A DNA stretch of 64,000 nt from Methylovirgula sp. 4M-Z18 (lineage in GTDB: Bacteria > Pseudomonadota > Alphaproteobacteria > Rhizobiales > Beijerinckiaceae), in NCBI RefSeq assembly GCF_037890675.1, contig NZ_CP149574.1:4750874-4814873 (forward strand), read 5' to 3'. The position numbers were made by a program, and so were the translations under genes. Each line of letters begins with the position of its first letter. The stretch's first letter is position 1. Positions 25,402 to 35,203 of the stretch are shown here, one piece after another. Below the pieces are notes generated by a model, which searched no databases, was not told the origin of the DNA, and saw nothing but the letters and a program-made list of their open reading frames with translations.

Positions 25402-25971
25402 TTGAGTAAGGCCGCCCCACGCACGTCAGCTAAAGTCATCGCACTTTGTACCGCTATCGTGTTGTCCAGCCTTAGCAGGGGCCTTGCTCAGGAGGAAAGC
25501 TCACAATGCGAGGCCGCCTTTTCCAAACGCGACTTTGAGGTCGCGCTAAAATATTGCGCGATCGCCGCCGCTCAAGGAAATGCAAAGGCTCAAGACGACA
25601 TGGGTCTGATGTATGACTACGGGCACGGAACCGCTCAGGACTACAATGCCGCGTTTTCTTGGTATGTGAAGGCGGCAAAGCAGGGCGACTCGGAGGGAGA
25701 ATATCTTCTCGGAGGTATGTATCGATTTGGTCACGGCGTGGACAGAAGCGATCTGCTGGCGGCCGTTTGGTACAAGAAAGCTGCCAAACATGGATTTGCC
25801 ATTGCGCAAAGTGCGCTGGGTTCAGTGTATGAAAGCGGGGGCGTTGGGTTTGCGCCGGATTATTCTCAAGCAGAATTTTGGTATCGCAAGGCTGCAGATC
25901 AAGGCTTTAAGCCTGCTCAAGATAAGCTCGAACGTCTTATAAAAGAGATCGGCTCGCGGACTCAACAATAG
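25402..25971 (+). CDS. Secreted Sel1-repeat protein
   Basis: A 189-residue protein starting at TTG 25402, with an N-terminal signal peptide (hydrophobic VIALCTAIVLSSLSRGLAQ, cleavage near 30) and about three to four Sel1 (TPR-like) repeats, for example AKAQDDMGLMYDYGHGTAQDYNAAFSWYVKAA cut in the usual 36-residue period. Such repeats are protein-protein scaffolds, often periplasmic. Base composition is AT-richer than the neighbours. It is isolated, with the antiporter gene converging. Function is unknown beyond the fold. Confidence 0.75.
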   Translation: MSKAAPRTSAKVIALCTAIVLSSLSRGLAQEESSQCEAAFSKRDFEVALKYCAIAAAQGNAKAQDDMGLMYDYGHGTAQDYNAAFSWYVKAAKQGDSEGEYLLGGMYRFGHGVDRSDLLAAVWYKKAAKHGFAIAQSALGSVYESGGVGFAPDYSQAEFWYRKAADQGFKPAQDKLERLIKEIGSRTQQ

Positions 25972-26052
25972 GTGGCACGGTGAAAGGGCGATTTCCCGCC
26001 CTCGGAAGGGGCCATCGCCTTTCATCCGCGCCCAGACGCATGCGCCAGCGCC

Positions 26053-27897
26053 TTACCCCGTCTCCTCTTCCTCTTTCGCCGCCTCCGCGGCTTCGATCTC
26101 GTCGCGGTTGACGGTGACGCCGATTTTCTCCGGTCGCTCCAACGGCTCCGGCCTCACCAGGCGCTTGGAATTGATCAGGTCCATGCCGGCGTAAATGCCG
26201 CCCTGCTGCTGCGCCGAGATGCGCCGCGCGTCGCGGTCGCGCACGTCCTCGATAATGTCTTCCGCCTCGGCCATGTCTACCCCGAGCCCTTCGAGCGTCT
26301 GATGGCCGAAAGCCAGCGCGCTCTCGTAGGTCTCGCGCATGTGATAATCGACCCCGGCATCGAGCAGCGCCAGGACATGCTGGCGGTCGTAGGCGCGGGC
26401 ATAGACTTGCGCCAGCGGAAATTCCGCCTTGGCCATTTCGACGATCTTGACCGTGTCGGCGCGATTGTCGATCGCGATGCAAATCACGCGCACCTCGGCG
26501 GCGCCGGCGGCCCGCAGCACGTCGAGCCGCGCCCCGTCGCCGAAATAGACCTTGGTGCCGAAGCGCGCGGCGACATCGATCATTTCGACATCCTTGTCGA
26601 TGATCGTGGTCTCGACATTGGCGGTGCGCAGCACCTGCGCGACGACCTGGCCGAACCGGCCGAAACCAATGACGAGCGCCTTGCCTTGCGCATCGGAAAA
26701 GTCCTGCTCCGCGACCGCAGCCGCCGGCGCAAAATATTTGAGCAGGCGGTCGATCCCCGCCGCGACCAGCGGGCCGAACAGCATGGTCAGGGCCGCGAGC
26801 GCCTTGGCCATCGCCGCCTGGTCGGGCTCCAGGAAGTTGTAACTCGCGCCGAGCGGAATGAGCACGAAGGCAAACTCGCCGGCTGGCGAGAGGAGCGCGC
26901 CGGCGCGGAACGCATCGATCTTGCTCGAGCCGGTGAGGCGGAACACGGCGGCGATCGAAACGGATTTGACCAAGGTCATCCCCAGCGCCAGCACGACAAG
27001 CACAAGCCAATGGGCAAGAACGAGCTTGCGGTCGATGTCCATGCCGACGCTCATGAAGAACAGGCCGAGCAGCAGGCCGCGGAACGGCTCGATATCGGCT
27101 TCGAGCTCGTGGCGGAAATTGGATTCGGCGAGGAGCACGCCGGCGAGGAACGCGCCGAGCGCCATCGACATGCCAGCCCATTGCATCAGCAGCGCCGTGC
27201 CAAGAACGAGGAGCAGGGCAGCGGCGGTCATGACCTCGCGCGCTTCGGTCGAAGCGAGCAGGCGAAAGAGTGGATTGAGAAGATAGAGCCCCGCCAGGAC
27301 GACGATGGCGATCGACCCGACCATGATGCCCGCATGGATCAGGCTATTGGATTCCCGCGCCACTTCCGCCGTCTCGACGGCAAACAGTGGAACCAAGGCG
27401 AGAATCGGCACGACCGCCATATCCTGGAACAACAGCACCGCGAAGCTGCGCTGGCCGTAGGATGCCTGCAAGTCGCCGCGATCGTTCAAAACGCGCAGCG
27501 CAATGGCGGTGGCCGAAAGCGCCAGCGAGATGCCGACGATGGCGGCGCCAAGGGCCGAGAGCCCCAGCGCCGAGGCGATGCCGCCGATCACCAGCGCGCA
27601 GACCCCCAATTGCAAGGCGCCGAGGCCAAAAATATCGCGGCGCATGGCGATCAGGCGCGAGGGCTGCAATTCGAGACCGATGACGAACAGCAGCAGCACG
27701 ATGCCGAGTTCGGCAATATGTTGAATCGACGTCGTGTTGGTGAACAGGCCGAAGCCGGACGGCCCGATGGCGAGGCCGGCGATCAGATAGCCGAGAATGG
27801 CGCCAAGGCCGAGGCGCTTGAAAATCGGCACGGCAACGACGGCCGCGCCGAGAAACAAAAGCAAGCTTGAAAGAAATTCGCCGTTCGCATGTTCCAT
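26053..27897 (-). CDS. Monovalent cation:proton antiporter, KefB/KefC-like (CPA2)
   Basis: A 614-residue inner-membrane antiporter. Residues 1-385 form the Na+/H+ exchanger fold with about 12 helices (GAILGYLIAGLAIGPSG, LLLFVIGLELQPSRL, LFQDMAVVPILALVPLF). The cytosolic part has a TrkA-N Rossmann domain (LVIGFGRFGQVVAQVL near residue 410) that binds nucleotides. The pattern fits glutathione-gated potassium efflux proteins. No KefF/KefG ancillary gene is adjacent. The C-terminus is acidic (AAEAAKEEEETG). It is divergent from the envC-like gene. Confidence 0.9.
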   Translation of the reverse strand: MEHANGEFLSSLLLFLGAAVVAVPIFKRLGLGAILGYLIAGLAIGPSGFGLFTNTTSIQHIAELGIVLLLFVIGLELQPSRLIAMRRDIFGLGALQLGVCALVIGGIASALGLSALGAAIVGISLALSATAIALRVLNDRGDLQASYGQRSFAVLLFQDMAVVPILALVPLFAVETAEVARESNSLIHAGIMVGSIAIVVLAGLYLLNPLFRLLASTEAREVMTAAALLLVLGTALLMQWAGMSMALGAFLAGVLLAESNFRHELEADIEPFRGLLLGLFFMSVGMDIDRKLVLAHWLVLVVLALGMTLVKSVSIAAVFRLTGSSKIDAFRAGALLSPAGEFAFVLIPLGASYNFLEPDQAAMAKALAALTMLFGPLVAAGIDRLLKYFAPAAAVAEQDFSDAQGKALVIGFGRFGQVVAQVLRTANVETTIIDKDVEMIDVAARFGTKVYFGDGARLDVLRAAGAAEVRVICIAIDNRADTVKIVEMAKAEFPLAQVYARAYDRQHVLALLDAGVDYHMRETYESALAFGHQTLEGLGVDMAEAEDIIEDVRDRDARRISAQQQGGIYAGMDLINSKRLVRPEPLERPEKIGVTVNRDEIEAAEAAKEEEETG

Positions 27898-28131
27898 GCC
27901 TTTTCATGCCGTGCTTTCGACAGTGCGGTCAATGCCGGCCGCGGACGGGACCGTCGCACGATCGGGATGTGCTGCCACAGTTTTGATCGTCTTCGCTGAT
28001 ATCCGATCGATTCGCATGATGCGCGGGCGACGGCTTTGCGCGGCAGGAGACGATTCACACAGCGCTTTTGCGGTCGAATCACGACTTGCGCTATCGTGCG
28101 CCAGGCGATTCGGCTGAGAAAACGGATTTTG

Positions 28132-29520
28132 GTGCGGCGGCAAATCAAGAGATCGGCACGGGCTTGGCGCGGACCTTTGGCGGGTCTGCTCGCCGGGCTT
28201 TTGGCCGCCTCAATCACTGCCGCCCGGGCACAGGATCAGCCCGCGCCGGCCAATCCCCCCGCGCCGTCCGCCAGCCCGACGGACACGCTGACGAAGGAAA
28301 AATCCGGCCACGAGCAGGAGCTGAAAGGCGTGCAGGACACGCTGCAGGCTTCCGAGGAGCAGCGCAAGAAGATCGAGGCGGAGGTCGAATCGATCAAGGC
28401 CGACCGCGCCCGGCTCAATGCGGCGCTGATTGACACGGCGGCGAAAGTGCATGCGGCCGAGGCCAAGGTGAACGACGCCGACCAGCGCCTCGCCACGCTT
28501 ACGGGCAGCGAAGAGGCGATTCGCCATTCGCTGGAGGGCCGCCGGGACGTGATCGCCCAAATCCTGGCCGCGCTGCAGCGCATGGGCCGCAAGCCGCCAC
28601 CGGCCGTGCTCGCCCGGCCGGAGGATATGCTGTCCGCCATCCATACCAGCATGCTGCTCGGTGCCGTCCTGCCCGAAATGCGCAAGGAAATCGAGGACTT
28701 GACCTCCGATCTCAGCGAATTGGTGCGCCTGCGCGCCAATATCGCCAATGAGCGCGACGGCCGAACCAAGGATCTTGCCAGTCTCAATGAAGAACAGGCG
28801 AAGCTGAATGCGCTGGTCGCCGCGCGCCAGCAATCGCTCAACGAGGCGGAGCAGGCCTTGAGCGCCGAACAGGCCCGCGCGGCCGATCTCGCCAAGCAGG
28901 CAACCAGCCTCAAGGACCTGATTTCCAAGATGGAAACCCAGATCGCGTCGGCTTCGCAGGCGGCCGAGGCGGCCCGCCAGTCAGATGCGGACCAGCGCCG
29001 CGCCGAGGCGGCCGGCCTGCGCTCGCGCCTGGCCGCCGCGCCGTTCAAGGATCCGGCCCGTCTCGCGCCCGCCCTGCCTTTTGCCGAGACCAAGGGGCTG
29101 CTGCCGATGCCGGTGTCGGGCACTTTGCTCAAGGCCTATGGCGCGCCGGACGGTTTTGGCGGCCAGGAGAGCGGAATTTCGGTCGGCGTGCGGCCGGGCG
29201 CGAGTGTTTCGGCGCCGTCCGACGGCTGGGTGGCCTTTTCCGGCCCCTACCGGACCTATGGGCAATTGCTCATCATTAATGCCGGTGGCGGATACTATAT
29301 CGTCTTGGCGGGAATGGAAAAAATTAACGTCAATGTCGGACAGTTCGTGTTGGCCGGGGAACCGGTCGCCACCATGGGAGACGGTTCGGCCCGAACCGCG
29401 GCCGCAATCGCCATTGGCGCGGCGCAGCCCATTCTATATATAGAGTTCAGAAAAGACGGGGCAGCAATTGATCCTGGCCCTTGGTGGGCCAAGGCAGACT
29501 TGGAAAAGGTTCGCGGATGA
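28132..29520 (+). CDS. EnvC-like factor with degenerate LytM domain
   Basis: About 462 residues: signal peptide (AGLLAGLLAASITAARA), two long coiled-coil stretches (about 45-130 and 190-300), then a LytM/M23 domain near the C-terminus (GISVGVRPGASVSAPSDGWV, ILYIEFRKDG). The zinc ligands of active M23 peptidases (HxxxD and HxH) are missing, as in EnvC-type activators that recruit amidases to the division site. The start is uncertain; GTG 28132 is taken because an ACGGA-like site precedes it and the signal peptide follows. Its stop overlaps the ctpA start in an ATGA, the usual rhizobial pairing. Confidence 0.82.
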   Translation: MRRQIKRSARAWRGPLAGLLAGLLAASITAARAQDQPAPANPPAPSASPTDTLTKEKSGHEQELKGVQDTLQASEEQRKKIEAEVESIKADRARLNAALIDTAAKVHAAEAKVNDADQRLATLTGSEEAIRHSLEGRRDVIAQILAALQRMGRKPPPAVLARPEDMLSAIHTSMLLGAVLPEMRKEIEDLTSDLSELVRLRANIANERDGRTKDLASLNEEQAKLNALVAARQQSLNEAEQALSAEQARAADLAKQATSLKDLISKMETQIASASQAAEAARQSDADQRRAEAAGLRSRLAAAPFKDPARLAPALPFAETKGLLPMPVSGTLLKAYGAPDGFGGQESGISVGVRPGASVSAPSDGWVAFSGPYRTYGQLLIINAGGGYYIVLAGMEKINVNVGQFVLAGEPVATMGDGSARTAAAIAIGAAQPILYIEFRKDGAAIDPGPWWAKADLEKVRG

Positions 29521-30920
29521 TGCGCAAGGTTTCATTGTTGGTTCTTGGTATGGCGCTCGGCGCGGGCTCCGTGTCATTTGCGACCCACACCCAGATTTTT
29601 ACCGGGGCTTCCGCCCAGGCGGCCGCTTCCGATACGTATCGGCAACTCAACCTCTTCGGCGACGTGTTCGACAAGATCCGGAACGAATATGTCGAAAAGC
29701 CCGACGAGCAGAAATTGGTCGAAGCCGCGATCAACGGCATGCTGACCTCGCTCGACCCGCATTCGTCCTACATGGACGCCAAGGCCTATAAGGAATTCAG
29801 CCAGCAGACCAGCGGCGAGTTCGGCGGCCTCGGCATCGAGGTGCAGCAGGAAGACAAGCTGATCAAGGTCGTCTCCCCGATCGAGGATACGCCTGCGGCC
29901 AAGGCCGGCATTCTCTCGGGTGACCTGATCATCGCCATCGACGGCCAATCGGTCGAGGACCTGACGCTCAATCAGGCGGTCGACAAGATGCGCGGCGCGC
30001 CGCAAACCCAGATCACCTTGAAGATCCTGCGCGGCCCCAACAAGGAAGTGAAGGAATTCAAGCTCACCCGCGACATCATCAGGGTCAAGTCGGTGAAGTT
30101 CGAGGAGAAGGGCGACATCGGCTATATCCGCATCACCCAATTCACCGAACAGACCTTCGACGGTCTGAAGGATGCGATGACGAAATTCGCCGCCGACATT
30201 CCGGATGACAAGTTCAAGGGCTATATCGTGGACTTGCGCAACGATCCGGGCGGCCTGCTGAACCAGGCCATCGCCGTGTCGAACGCCTTCCTGGACAAGG
30301 GCGAAATCGTCTCGACCCGCAGCCGCAACCCCGAAGACACCCAGCGCTGGAACGCCGGCGCGCACGATCTGTCGAAGGGCAAGCCGCTGATCATCCTGGT
30401 CAACGGCGGCTCGGCCTCGGCCTCTGAAATCGTCGCGGGCGCGCTGCAGGATCACCAGCGTGCGATCATCCTCGGCACCCGCTCCTTCGGTAAGGGCTCG
30501 GTGCAGACGATCATCCCGCTACCGCAATCGGGCGGCGCTGTGCGCCTCACCACAGCGCGCTACTACACGCCGTCGGGCCGCTCGATCCAGGCCAAGGGCA
30601 TCGAGCCCGACGTGCAGGTGCTCGAGGATGTGCCGGACGATCTGAAGGGCAAGGACCAGATCGAGGGCGAGGCTTCGCTGAAGGGCCACCTGCTCAACAG
30701 CGGTCCGGAAGAGCATGGCTCGCAGGCCTATGTGCCGCCGGACCCGAAGGACGACAAGCAATTGATCGCTGCGATGGAAATTCTGCACGGCAAGAAGCCG
30801 GCCGAGGTCGCGGCGGAATTCGCGCCCAAGCCCGATCCGGCGAAGGCTCCGGCCGCCGATGCGGCGAAGCCGGCCGATCCGGCCAAGCCCGATGCGCCGA
30901 AAACGGATTCGCCGAACTGA
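29517..30920 (+). CDS. ctpA: Carboxy-terminal processing protease (S41A)
   Basis: A 467-residue periplasmic serine protease with a signal sequence (MMRKVSLLVLGMALGAGSV), a PDZ domain at about 90-175 (GLGIEVQQED...GDLIIAIDGQSVEDL) and the tail-specific protease domain. The catalytic Ser is in NGGSASASEIVAGAL and the catalytic Lys in RSFGKGSVQT. The C-terminus is Ala/Pro/Lys-rich. It trims or degrades periplasmic and lipoprotein substrates, often cell-wall hydrolases. It overlaps the envC-like gene by four bases, which fits a joint envelope role. Confidence 0.95.
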   Translation: MMRKVSLLVLGMALGAGSVSFATHTQIFTGASAQAAASDTYRQLNLFGDVFDKIRNEYVEKPDEQKLVEAAINGMLTSLDPHSSYMDAKAYKEFSQQTSGEFGGLGIEVQQEDKLIKVVSPIEDTPAAKAGILSGDLIIAIDGQSVEDLTLNQAVDKMRGAPQTQITLKILRGPNKEVKEFKLTRDIIRVKSVKFEEKGDIGYIRITQFTEQTFDGLKDAMTKFAADIPDDKFKGYIVDLRNDPGGLLNQAIAVSNAFLDKGEIVSTRSRNPEDTQRWNAGAHDLSKGKPLIILVNGGSASASEIVAGALQDHQRAIILGTRSFGKGSVQTIIPLPQSGGAVRLTTARYYTPSGRSIQAKGIEPDVQVLEDVPDDLKGKDQIEGEASLKGHLLNSGPEEHGSQAYVPPDPKDDKQLIAAMEILHGKKPAEVAAEFAPKPDPAKAPAADAAKPADPAKPDAPKTDSPN

Positions 30921-30944
30921 CGCACCTCCGGCCAAGGATTTAAG

Positions 30945-30974
30945 AAAGCGGCGAAGCGATTCGCCGCTTTTCTT
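30945..30974 (+). terminator. Intrinsic terminator of ctpA
   Basis: AAGCGGCGAA (30946-30955) pairs perfectly with TTCGCCGCTT (30960-30969) around GCGA and runs into TTCTT. It ends the envC-like/ctpA transcript ahead of rppH. Confidence 0.8.
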
Positions 30975-31098
30975 ATGCGCGCCACGATTTGCGGCGATGT
31001 CTGGGCCGCCGAAATTTGACCCGGCGAGGGTTGTCTATCTGCGTGGGCGATGGACATTATAGCTAAGGGTGATACGCGCGCGAAAAGGAGCAAACTTC

Positions 31099-31605
31099 AT
31101 GATGCCGACCGAGACCAATTCGCTCTACCGTCCCTGCGTCGGCGTCATGGTGCTCAATGCCAAAGGGCTGGTGTTCATGGGCCGGCGCAAGAACAGGCGC
31201 CAGGTCGAACACACGGCGCCGAATTACGAATGGCAGATGCCGCAAGGTGGCATCGATCCCGGCGAGGATCCGTATGAGGCGGCGTTGCGCGAATTGCGCG
31301 AGGAAACCAATATCTCCTCCGTCAGCCTGCTCGCCGAGGCGAAGGATTGGTATTCCTACGATCTGCCCGACGAGATCATCCGGAGCGCCTGGAAAGGACG
31401 CTTTCGCGGCCAGACGCAGAAGTGGTTCGCCTTGCGTTTCGAGGGCGATGAAAGCGAGATCGACATTGATGCACCCGGCGGCCATAAGCCGGAATTCGAC
31501 GCCTGGCGCTGGGAGAAGATGGCGCGCCTGCCCGAACTGATCATCCCGTTCAAGCGGGCGGTTTATGAGCGGGTGCTTGCCGACTTCCGGCACCTCGCGC
31601 CTTGA
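31099..31605 (+). CDS. rppH: RNA pyrophosphohydrolase (Nudix)
   Basis: A 168-residue Nudix hydrolase that removes pyrophosphate from 5'-triphosphate mRNA and starts decay. The Nudix box [20 protein letters not shown] lies at about residues 50-69, after [28 protein letters not shown] at the N-terminus is the RppH pattern. AAAGGAG sits 8 nt before ATG 31099. The 3' end overlaps the convergent DMT gene by 56 nt. Confidence 0.94.
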   Translation: MMPTETNSLYRPCVGVMVLNAKGLVFMGRRKNRRQVEHTAPNYEWQMPQGGIDPGEDPYEAALRELREETNISSVSLLAEAKDWYSYDLPDEIIRSAWKGRFRGQTQKWFALRFEGDESEIDIDAPGGHKPEFDAWRWEKMARLPELIIPFKRAVYERVLADFRHLAP

Positions 31606-32530
31606 GCAAGTCGACAAGACGTCCGTCAATCGCCGCAAGCCCCAAGCCGATCAGAGCGACGCCGGCGACATGCACCCATTGCAGCCGCTCGCCGAGGAAG
31701 ATGGCGCTGAGCAGAATCGCGCTCACCGGAATGAGAAACGTCACCAGCGACAGGTTGGTCGCGCCGGCATTGGCGAGCACACGAAAGTAAAGAATATAGG
31801 CGAGGGCGGTGGAGGCGACGGCCATGGCGACGAGCGACGAGACCGCGCCGACGCTTGGCGCTGCATACTGCCAAGGCTGGTCGACCAGCACGACGACCGG
31901 CAAGAGGATGACGCTTGATGCCGCGACCTGGCCGAAGGCCGTCTGCAACGGCCGCACGCCCATGGCCTTGAAACGGCGGCCGAACATGGCGGCAAACCCA
32001 TAGATCAGCGCCGCCGTGAGGCAGCTCAAAATCGCCAGCACCGGCGTGTCGTTACCGCCATCCGCGAGCGCGCCGAAGAGTTTGGGCGCGATCATCACCG
32101 CAACACCGCCAAAGCCGAGCAGAACGCCGACACCCTTGCGCACGGTCAGCTTCTCGTTGCTGGTGAGCACATGCGCGACCAGCACGGTGAACAACGGCGT
32201 CGTCGCGTTGAGGATGGCCGAGAGCGACGCCGCGATGGCATTGGGCATCGAACTCTCGCCGTAGAAGATCAGGCTGAACGGCAGCACATTGTTGAGCAGG
32301 CCCATGCCGAAGAAGGCGAGCCAAACGCGCGGCGCGGTCGGGATGCGCTCGCCCAAAAACGGCAGCGCGAGCGCCAGCACCAGTGCCGCGAGCGCCACGC
32401 GGCCGAAGACCAGCGTGAAGGTCGGAATTTCGGCGCCGGCAATCTTCACGAAGAAGAACGTGCCGCCCCACAGAACGGAAAGCACCAAGAGCTCGGCCCA
32501 ATCTTTGGACCCCATGGATGGCTGCGACAT
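31550..32530 (-). CDS. EamA/DMT-family transporter
   Basis: A 326-residue inner-membrane protein with ten predicted helices in two EamA repeats ([28 protein letters not shown]...; [42 protein letters not shown]). The family exports metabolites. The hydrophilic tail [15 protein letters not shown] extends into the rppH coding region on the other strand, a 56-nt tail-to-tail overlap. The substrate is not predictable from the sequence. Confidence 0.88.
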   Translation of the reverse strand: MSQPSMGSKDWAELLVLSVLWGGTFFFVKIAGAEIPTFTLVFGRVALAALVLALALPFLGERIPTAPRVWLAFFGMGLLNNVLPFSLIFYGESSMPNAIAASLSAILNATTPLFTVLVAHVLTSNEKLTVRKGVGVLLGFGGVAVMIAPKLFGALADGGNDTPVLAILSCLTAALIYGFAAMFGRRFKAMGVRPLQTAFGQVAASSVILLPVVVLVDQPWQYAAPSVGAVSSLVAMAVASTALAYILYFRVLANAGATNLSLVTFLIPVSAILLSAIFLGERLQWVHVAGVALIGLGLAAIDGRLVDLLKARGAGSRQAPAHKPPA

Positions 32531-32961
32531 GGTTCCTCCTTGCCTTTCCGTTATGCTTGGCCGACCGAACCGTTCCAGCGAATCTTTGTCATCGGTTCCA
32601 CTCGAAACCCCGATCGGTCGCGGGACGGCGGCTTTCCGGCAATGAGCATGGCGTATAGGACACCTGCCAAGGCCGCACTCCGCTTCTTGCGCTCAAAATG
32701 AACACGGCGCTGAGCGAATCCGTTTTAGCGCTGCGATACAGGCGCATTTTCAAAACGATGCGGCTCGCTCGCAGCGCGCGGGCCGCCTTCGCAAGATGTC
32801 ACCTGCCGTGTGTGCGGTGCGGTTGTCCAAGCGTACAACACTGTGGGAATTGACAAGCGCGAGACAATAGGCTTTGCAAAAAGCCACAAATTGTGGCCCG
32901 TATTTCCGGGCGTTCCACCGATTTTCCCACAACAAGTCTCTATTTCTCGTATGGTGTCAGC

Positions 32962-33342
32962 ATGACCGATTCGATCAACCGCCTCTATGCTACGGTCCTT
33001 ACCGCCCGCGACCGCGACCCCAATTTGTCGCGCACGTCGAAATTGTTTCGCGACGGCGTGCAGAAGATGGCGAAGAAGCTTGCCGAGGAAGCGATTGAAG
33101 TCGGTCTCGATGCGGTGCAGATGCATCGCGAGGCGGTGATCATGGAAAGCGCCGACCTGCTCTATCATCTCGCGGTCATCTGGGCGGAATGCGGCATTCT
33201 GCCCTCCGACGTGGACGCGGAAATCGACCGGCGCGAGCGCACCTACGGCATTGCCGAAAAACTGCCCAAAAGCGCCGCCGGCGGCCACCTGCGCCGCGTA
33301 AGCTCGCTCAGCGCCCGCGGCGGCGTGGCACGCAAGCGCTGA
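32962..33342 (+). CDS. hisE: Phosphoribosyl-ATP diphosphatase
   Basis: A 126-residue alpha-helical MazG-like enzyme for the second step of histidine synthesis (PR-ATP to PR-AMP). The metal-binding pattern KLAEEAIEVGLDA and ESADLLYHLAVIW is present. The Arg/Ala-rich tail is longer than usual. ATG 32962 (MTDSINRLYAT) is chosen. No other his genes are near; in many rhizobia hisE follows hisF, so its isolation here reflects rearrangement or an uncommon order. Confidence 0.93.
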   Translation: MTDSINRLYATVLTARDRDPNLSRTSKLFRDGVQKMAKKLAEEAIEVGLDAVQMHREAVIMESADLLYHLAVIWAECGILPSDVDAEIDRRERTYGIAEKLPKSAAGGHLRRVSSLSARGGVARKR

Positions 33343-33952
33343 GCTTGCGGCGCAGCCGTTGGCGTTCGGCCGTCGAAGGGTGGTTGAAACACGGCGAGCC
33401 TTGAGAGCTCTTGTTGGCGAAGCCCGATTGCCGACTGCCCCAAGCCATTATGAATCGCTCTTTTTTAACCCCGATCACCGTGAACATATTGAATAATAAT
33501 ATATATTTCCTCTATTAGTTTGTTCTCAAATTTTTTTATGTGCTTCCCATTTGCTCTCGCGCATCCGTCCCGGTGATTCACGCATTTGTCATTCCTCGGC
33601 AAAAAGCATGTTCACTATATGTTCTTATGTTGGATTTGTCAAATTTTTCGCCGCTTCGCCGTGAGCAACCGCATTTGAAAATCGAGCACGGGCGCGGGTG
33701 GCGAAGCCGGGACAATAGTGATTTCTCATGTGGAACGAGATCTGGAACGGGGCAGAATCGAACATGAGCCTCGAATCTCCCGATTTCGTCCATTCTGTTT
33801 GTTTTCGAGATTTTTTCTGGTTGGACGTTCTTCAGCCTTCCCGAAGTGGCGGTCATGCGGCTAGGCTTCTCGCAGCGAAGCGAACGGCAGCCGGGCAGGG
33901 GACGGCTATAGCGCGCCAAAGGCGAAAAGCCCCGCGCAACGCAGGAGATCGC
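33343..33952. other. 610-nt gap with AT-rich core
   Basis: No credible gene was found between hisE and the serine hydrolase. The segment around 33470-33640 is strongly AT-rich (runs such as AATAATAATATATATTTCC) and holds several -10-like hexamers and a GTTC-N7-GTTC motif. Open frames here are short or antisense to the hydrolase and lack family features. It could host a promoter for the hydrolase or a small RNA, but nothing specific is visible. Confidence 0.5.
33610..33624. promoter_or_regulatory. Orphan GTTC-N7-GTTC (LexA-box-like) motif
   Basis: GTTC-ACTATAT-GTTC matches the alphaproteobacterial LexA consensus exactly and lies in AT-rich DNA, as real boxes do. The nearest gene start downstream is 329 nt away (33953), so the target is unclear. 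About two chance matches are expected in a window this size on both orientations. Confidence 0.3.
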
Positions 33953-35152
33953 ATGCAGCGGCGTCAGGTGATGATGGCCTTCGCCGGGATCGCGCTCGGC
34001 GCGGCCGCCGCGAGGGAAGCGATTGGGCAAGAGGCCACCGAAGCTCGCGAGGATATCGCTGGGACGCTTCGGCCCTATCTTGCCAGCCACAACCTGCCGG
34101 CGCTCGCCGCCGCCGTCGTCAGGGGCGGCGTCACAGTTGCGACTGGAGCGGTTGGAACGCGCCGCGTCGCAACGGATGCGCCGGTCGCTATCAATGACCG
34201 TTTCCACATCGGCTCCGATACCAAAGCCATGACGGCGCTCGCGGCGGCGATCCTTGTCGAGGCGGGCAAGCTGCGCTGGGAGGCGACATTGGGCGAGACG
34301 TTCCCCGATCTTGCCGCGCGCTTGCATCCAACGCTCGGCGGGGTCACGCTCGAGCAGCTTCTGTCCCATACGAGCGGCATTCCGACCGACGACGAGGCGA
34401 TCGCAAAGCTCCTCGAGCAGTCCTATGCGCAGCAGGATCTCAATCTCGACGAACTGAGACTCTGGCTTCTCGCGCAATGGGCCGGTCAGGAGCCGCAGAC
34501 GAAGCCCGGAACGCAATTCGCCTATTCCAATCTCGGCTACACGTTCGCCGGCGCCATGATCGAGCGCGCCGGCCGCGCCACCTGGGAGGAGATCGTCGCG
34601 GCCTCGGTCTTTGGCCCTCTCGGCCTGCGCAGCGCCGGCTTCGGCCCGCAAGCGAGCCTCGGGCGCATCGACGCGCCGCTCGGACACCTCCCCCGCGACG
34701 ACGGCACGCTGAAAGCCATGCTCGCGGGCCCCGATGGCGACGTCCCACCGATCTACGGGCCGGCCGGCACCGTGCATCTCTCCGTGCTCGACTTCGCCGC
34801 CTGGGCGAGCTGGAATGCGGGCGAAGGCAAACGCGGGCCGGCGCTGGTGCGCCCGGAAACCTTGCGCAGGCTGCACACGCCGGTCATCTCGATGGACCGC
34901 CCCCATGCCCCGCCCGGCACGCCCCCGAGCGGGAGCTACGGCCTCGGTTGGGGCACGACAAGCCTCCCGTTCTCATCTGAGGACTTCATATTTCATGGCG
35001 GTTCGAACGGCATGAACCTCGCCTACATCATGATGCAGCCGGAGCGAGATTTCGCCATGGTGCTCATGACCAATGTCGGAGGAACGAAGGCCGACGAGGC
35101 GCTCAAGGCTTTGGCCGGAGAGCTTTACGGACGCTTCAAGCCCGCGAGGTGA
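33953..35152 (+). CDS. Serine hydrolase, class C beta-lactamase family
   Basis: A 399-residue exported protein of the serine beta-lactamase-like family (esterases, D-aminopeptidases, PBPs, AmpC relatives). The active-site motifs are SDTK (88-91, SxxK), YSN (in FAYSNLGYTF) and HGG (in FHGGSNG, in place of KTG). The N-terminus MQRRQVMMAFAGIALGAAAA has an RR followed by a hydrophobic stretch, a possible Tat signal. GCAGGAG precedes ATG 33953. Most likely an esterase or peptidase; resistance cannot be inferred. It has no operon partner. Confidence 0.87.
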   Translation: MQRRQVMMAFAGIALGAAAAREAIGQEATEAREDIAGTLRPYLASHNLPALAAAVVRGGVTVATGAVGTRRVATDAPVAINDRFHIGSDTKAMTALAAAILVEAGKLRWEATLGETFPDLAARLHPTLGGVTLEQLLSHTSGIPTDDEAIAKLLEQSYAQQDLNLDELRLWLLAQWAGQEPQTKPGTQFAYSNLGYTFAGAMIERAGRATWEEIVAASVFGPLGLRSAGFGPQASLGRIDAPLGHLPRDDGTLKAMLAGPDGDVPPIYGPAGTVHLSVLDFAAWASWNAGEGKRGPALVRPETLRRLHTPVISMDRPHAPPGTPPSGSYGLGWGTTSLPFSSEDFIFHGGSNGMNLAYIMMQPERDFAMVLMTNVGGTKADEALKALAGELYGRFKPAR

Positions 35153-35203
35153 AGCATCCCGTCCGGAGAGCAGCGGATCTGCGGCTCTCCTGCGAATACC
35201 CCC

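Noticed and set aside
26302-27870. A 522-codon open frame antisense to the KefC-like gene
   Set aside because: Low-complexity His/Arg/Glu/Asp-rich translation typical of an antisense shadow of a membrane protein gene.
33578-34906. A 442-codon open frame opposite the serine hydrolase, reaching into the gap
   Set aside because: Most of it is antisense to a gene with intact catalytic motifs; the part in the gap has no recognisable feature.
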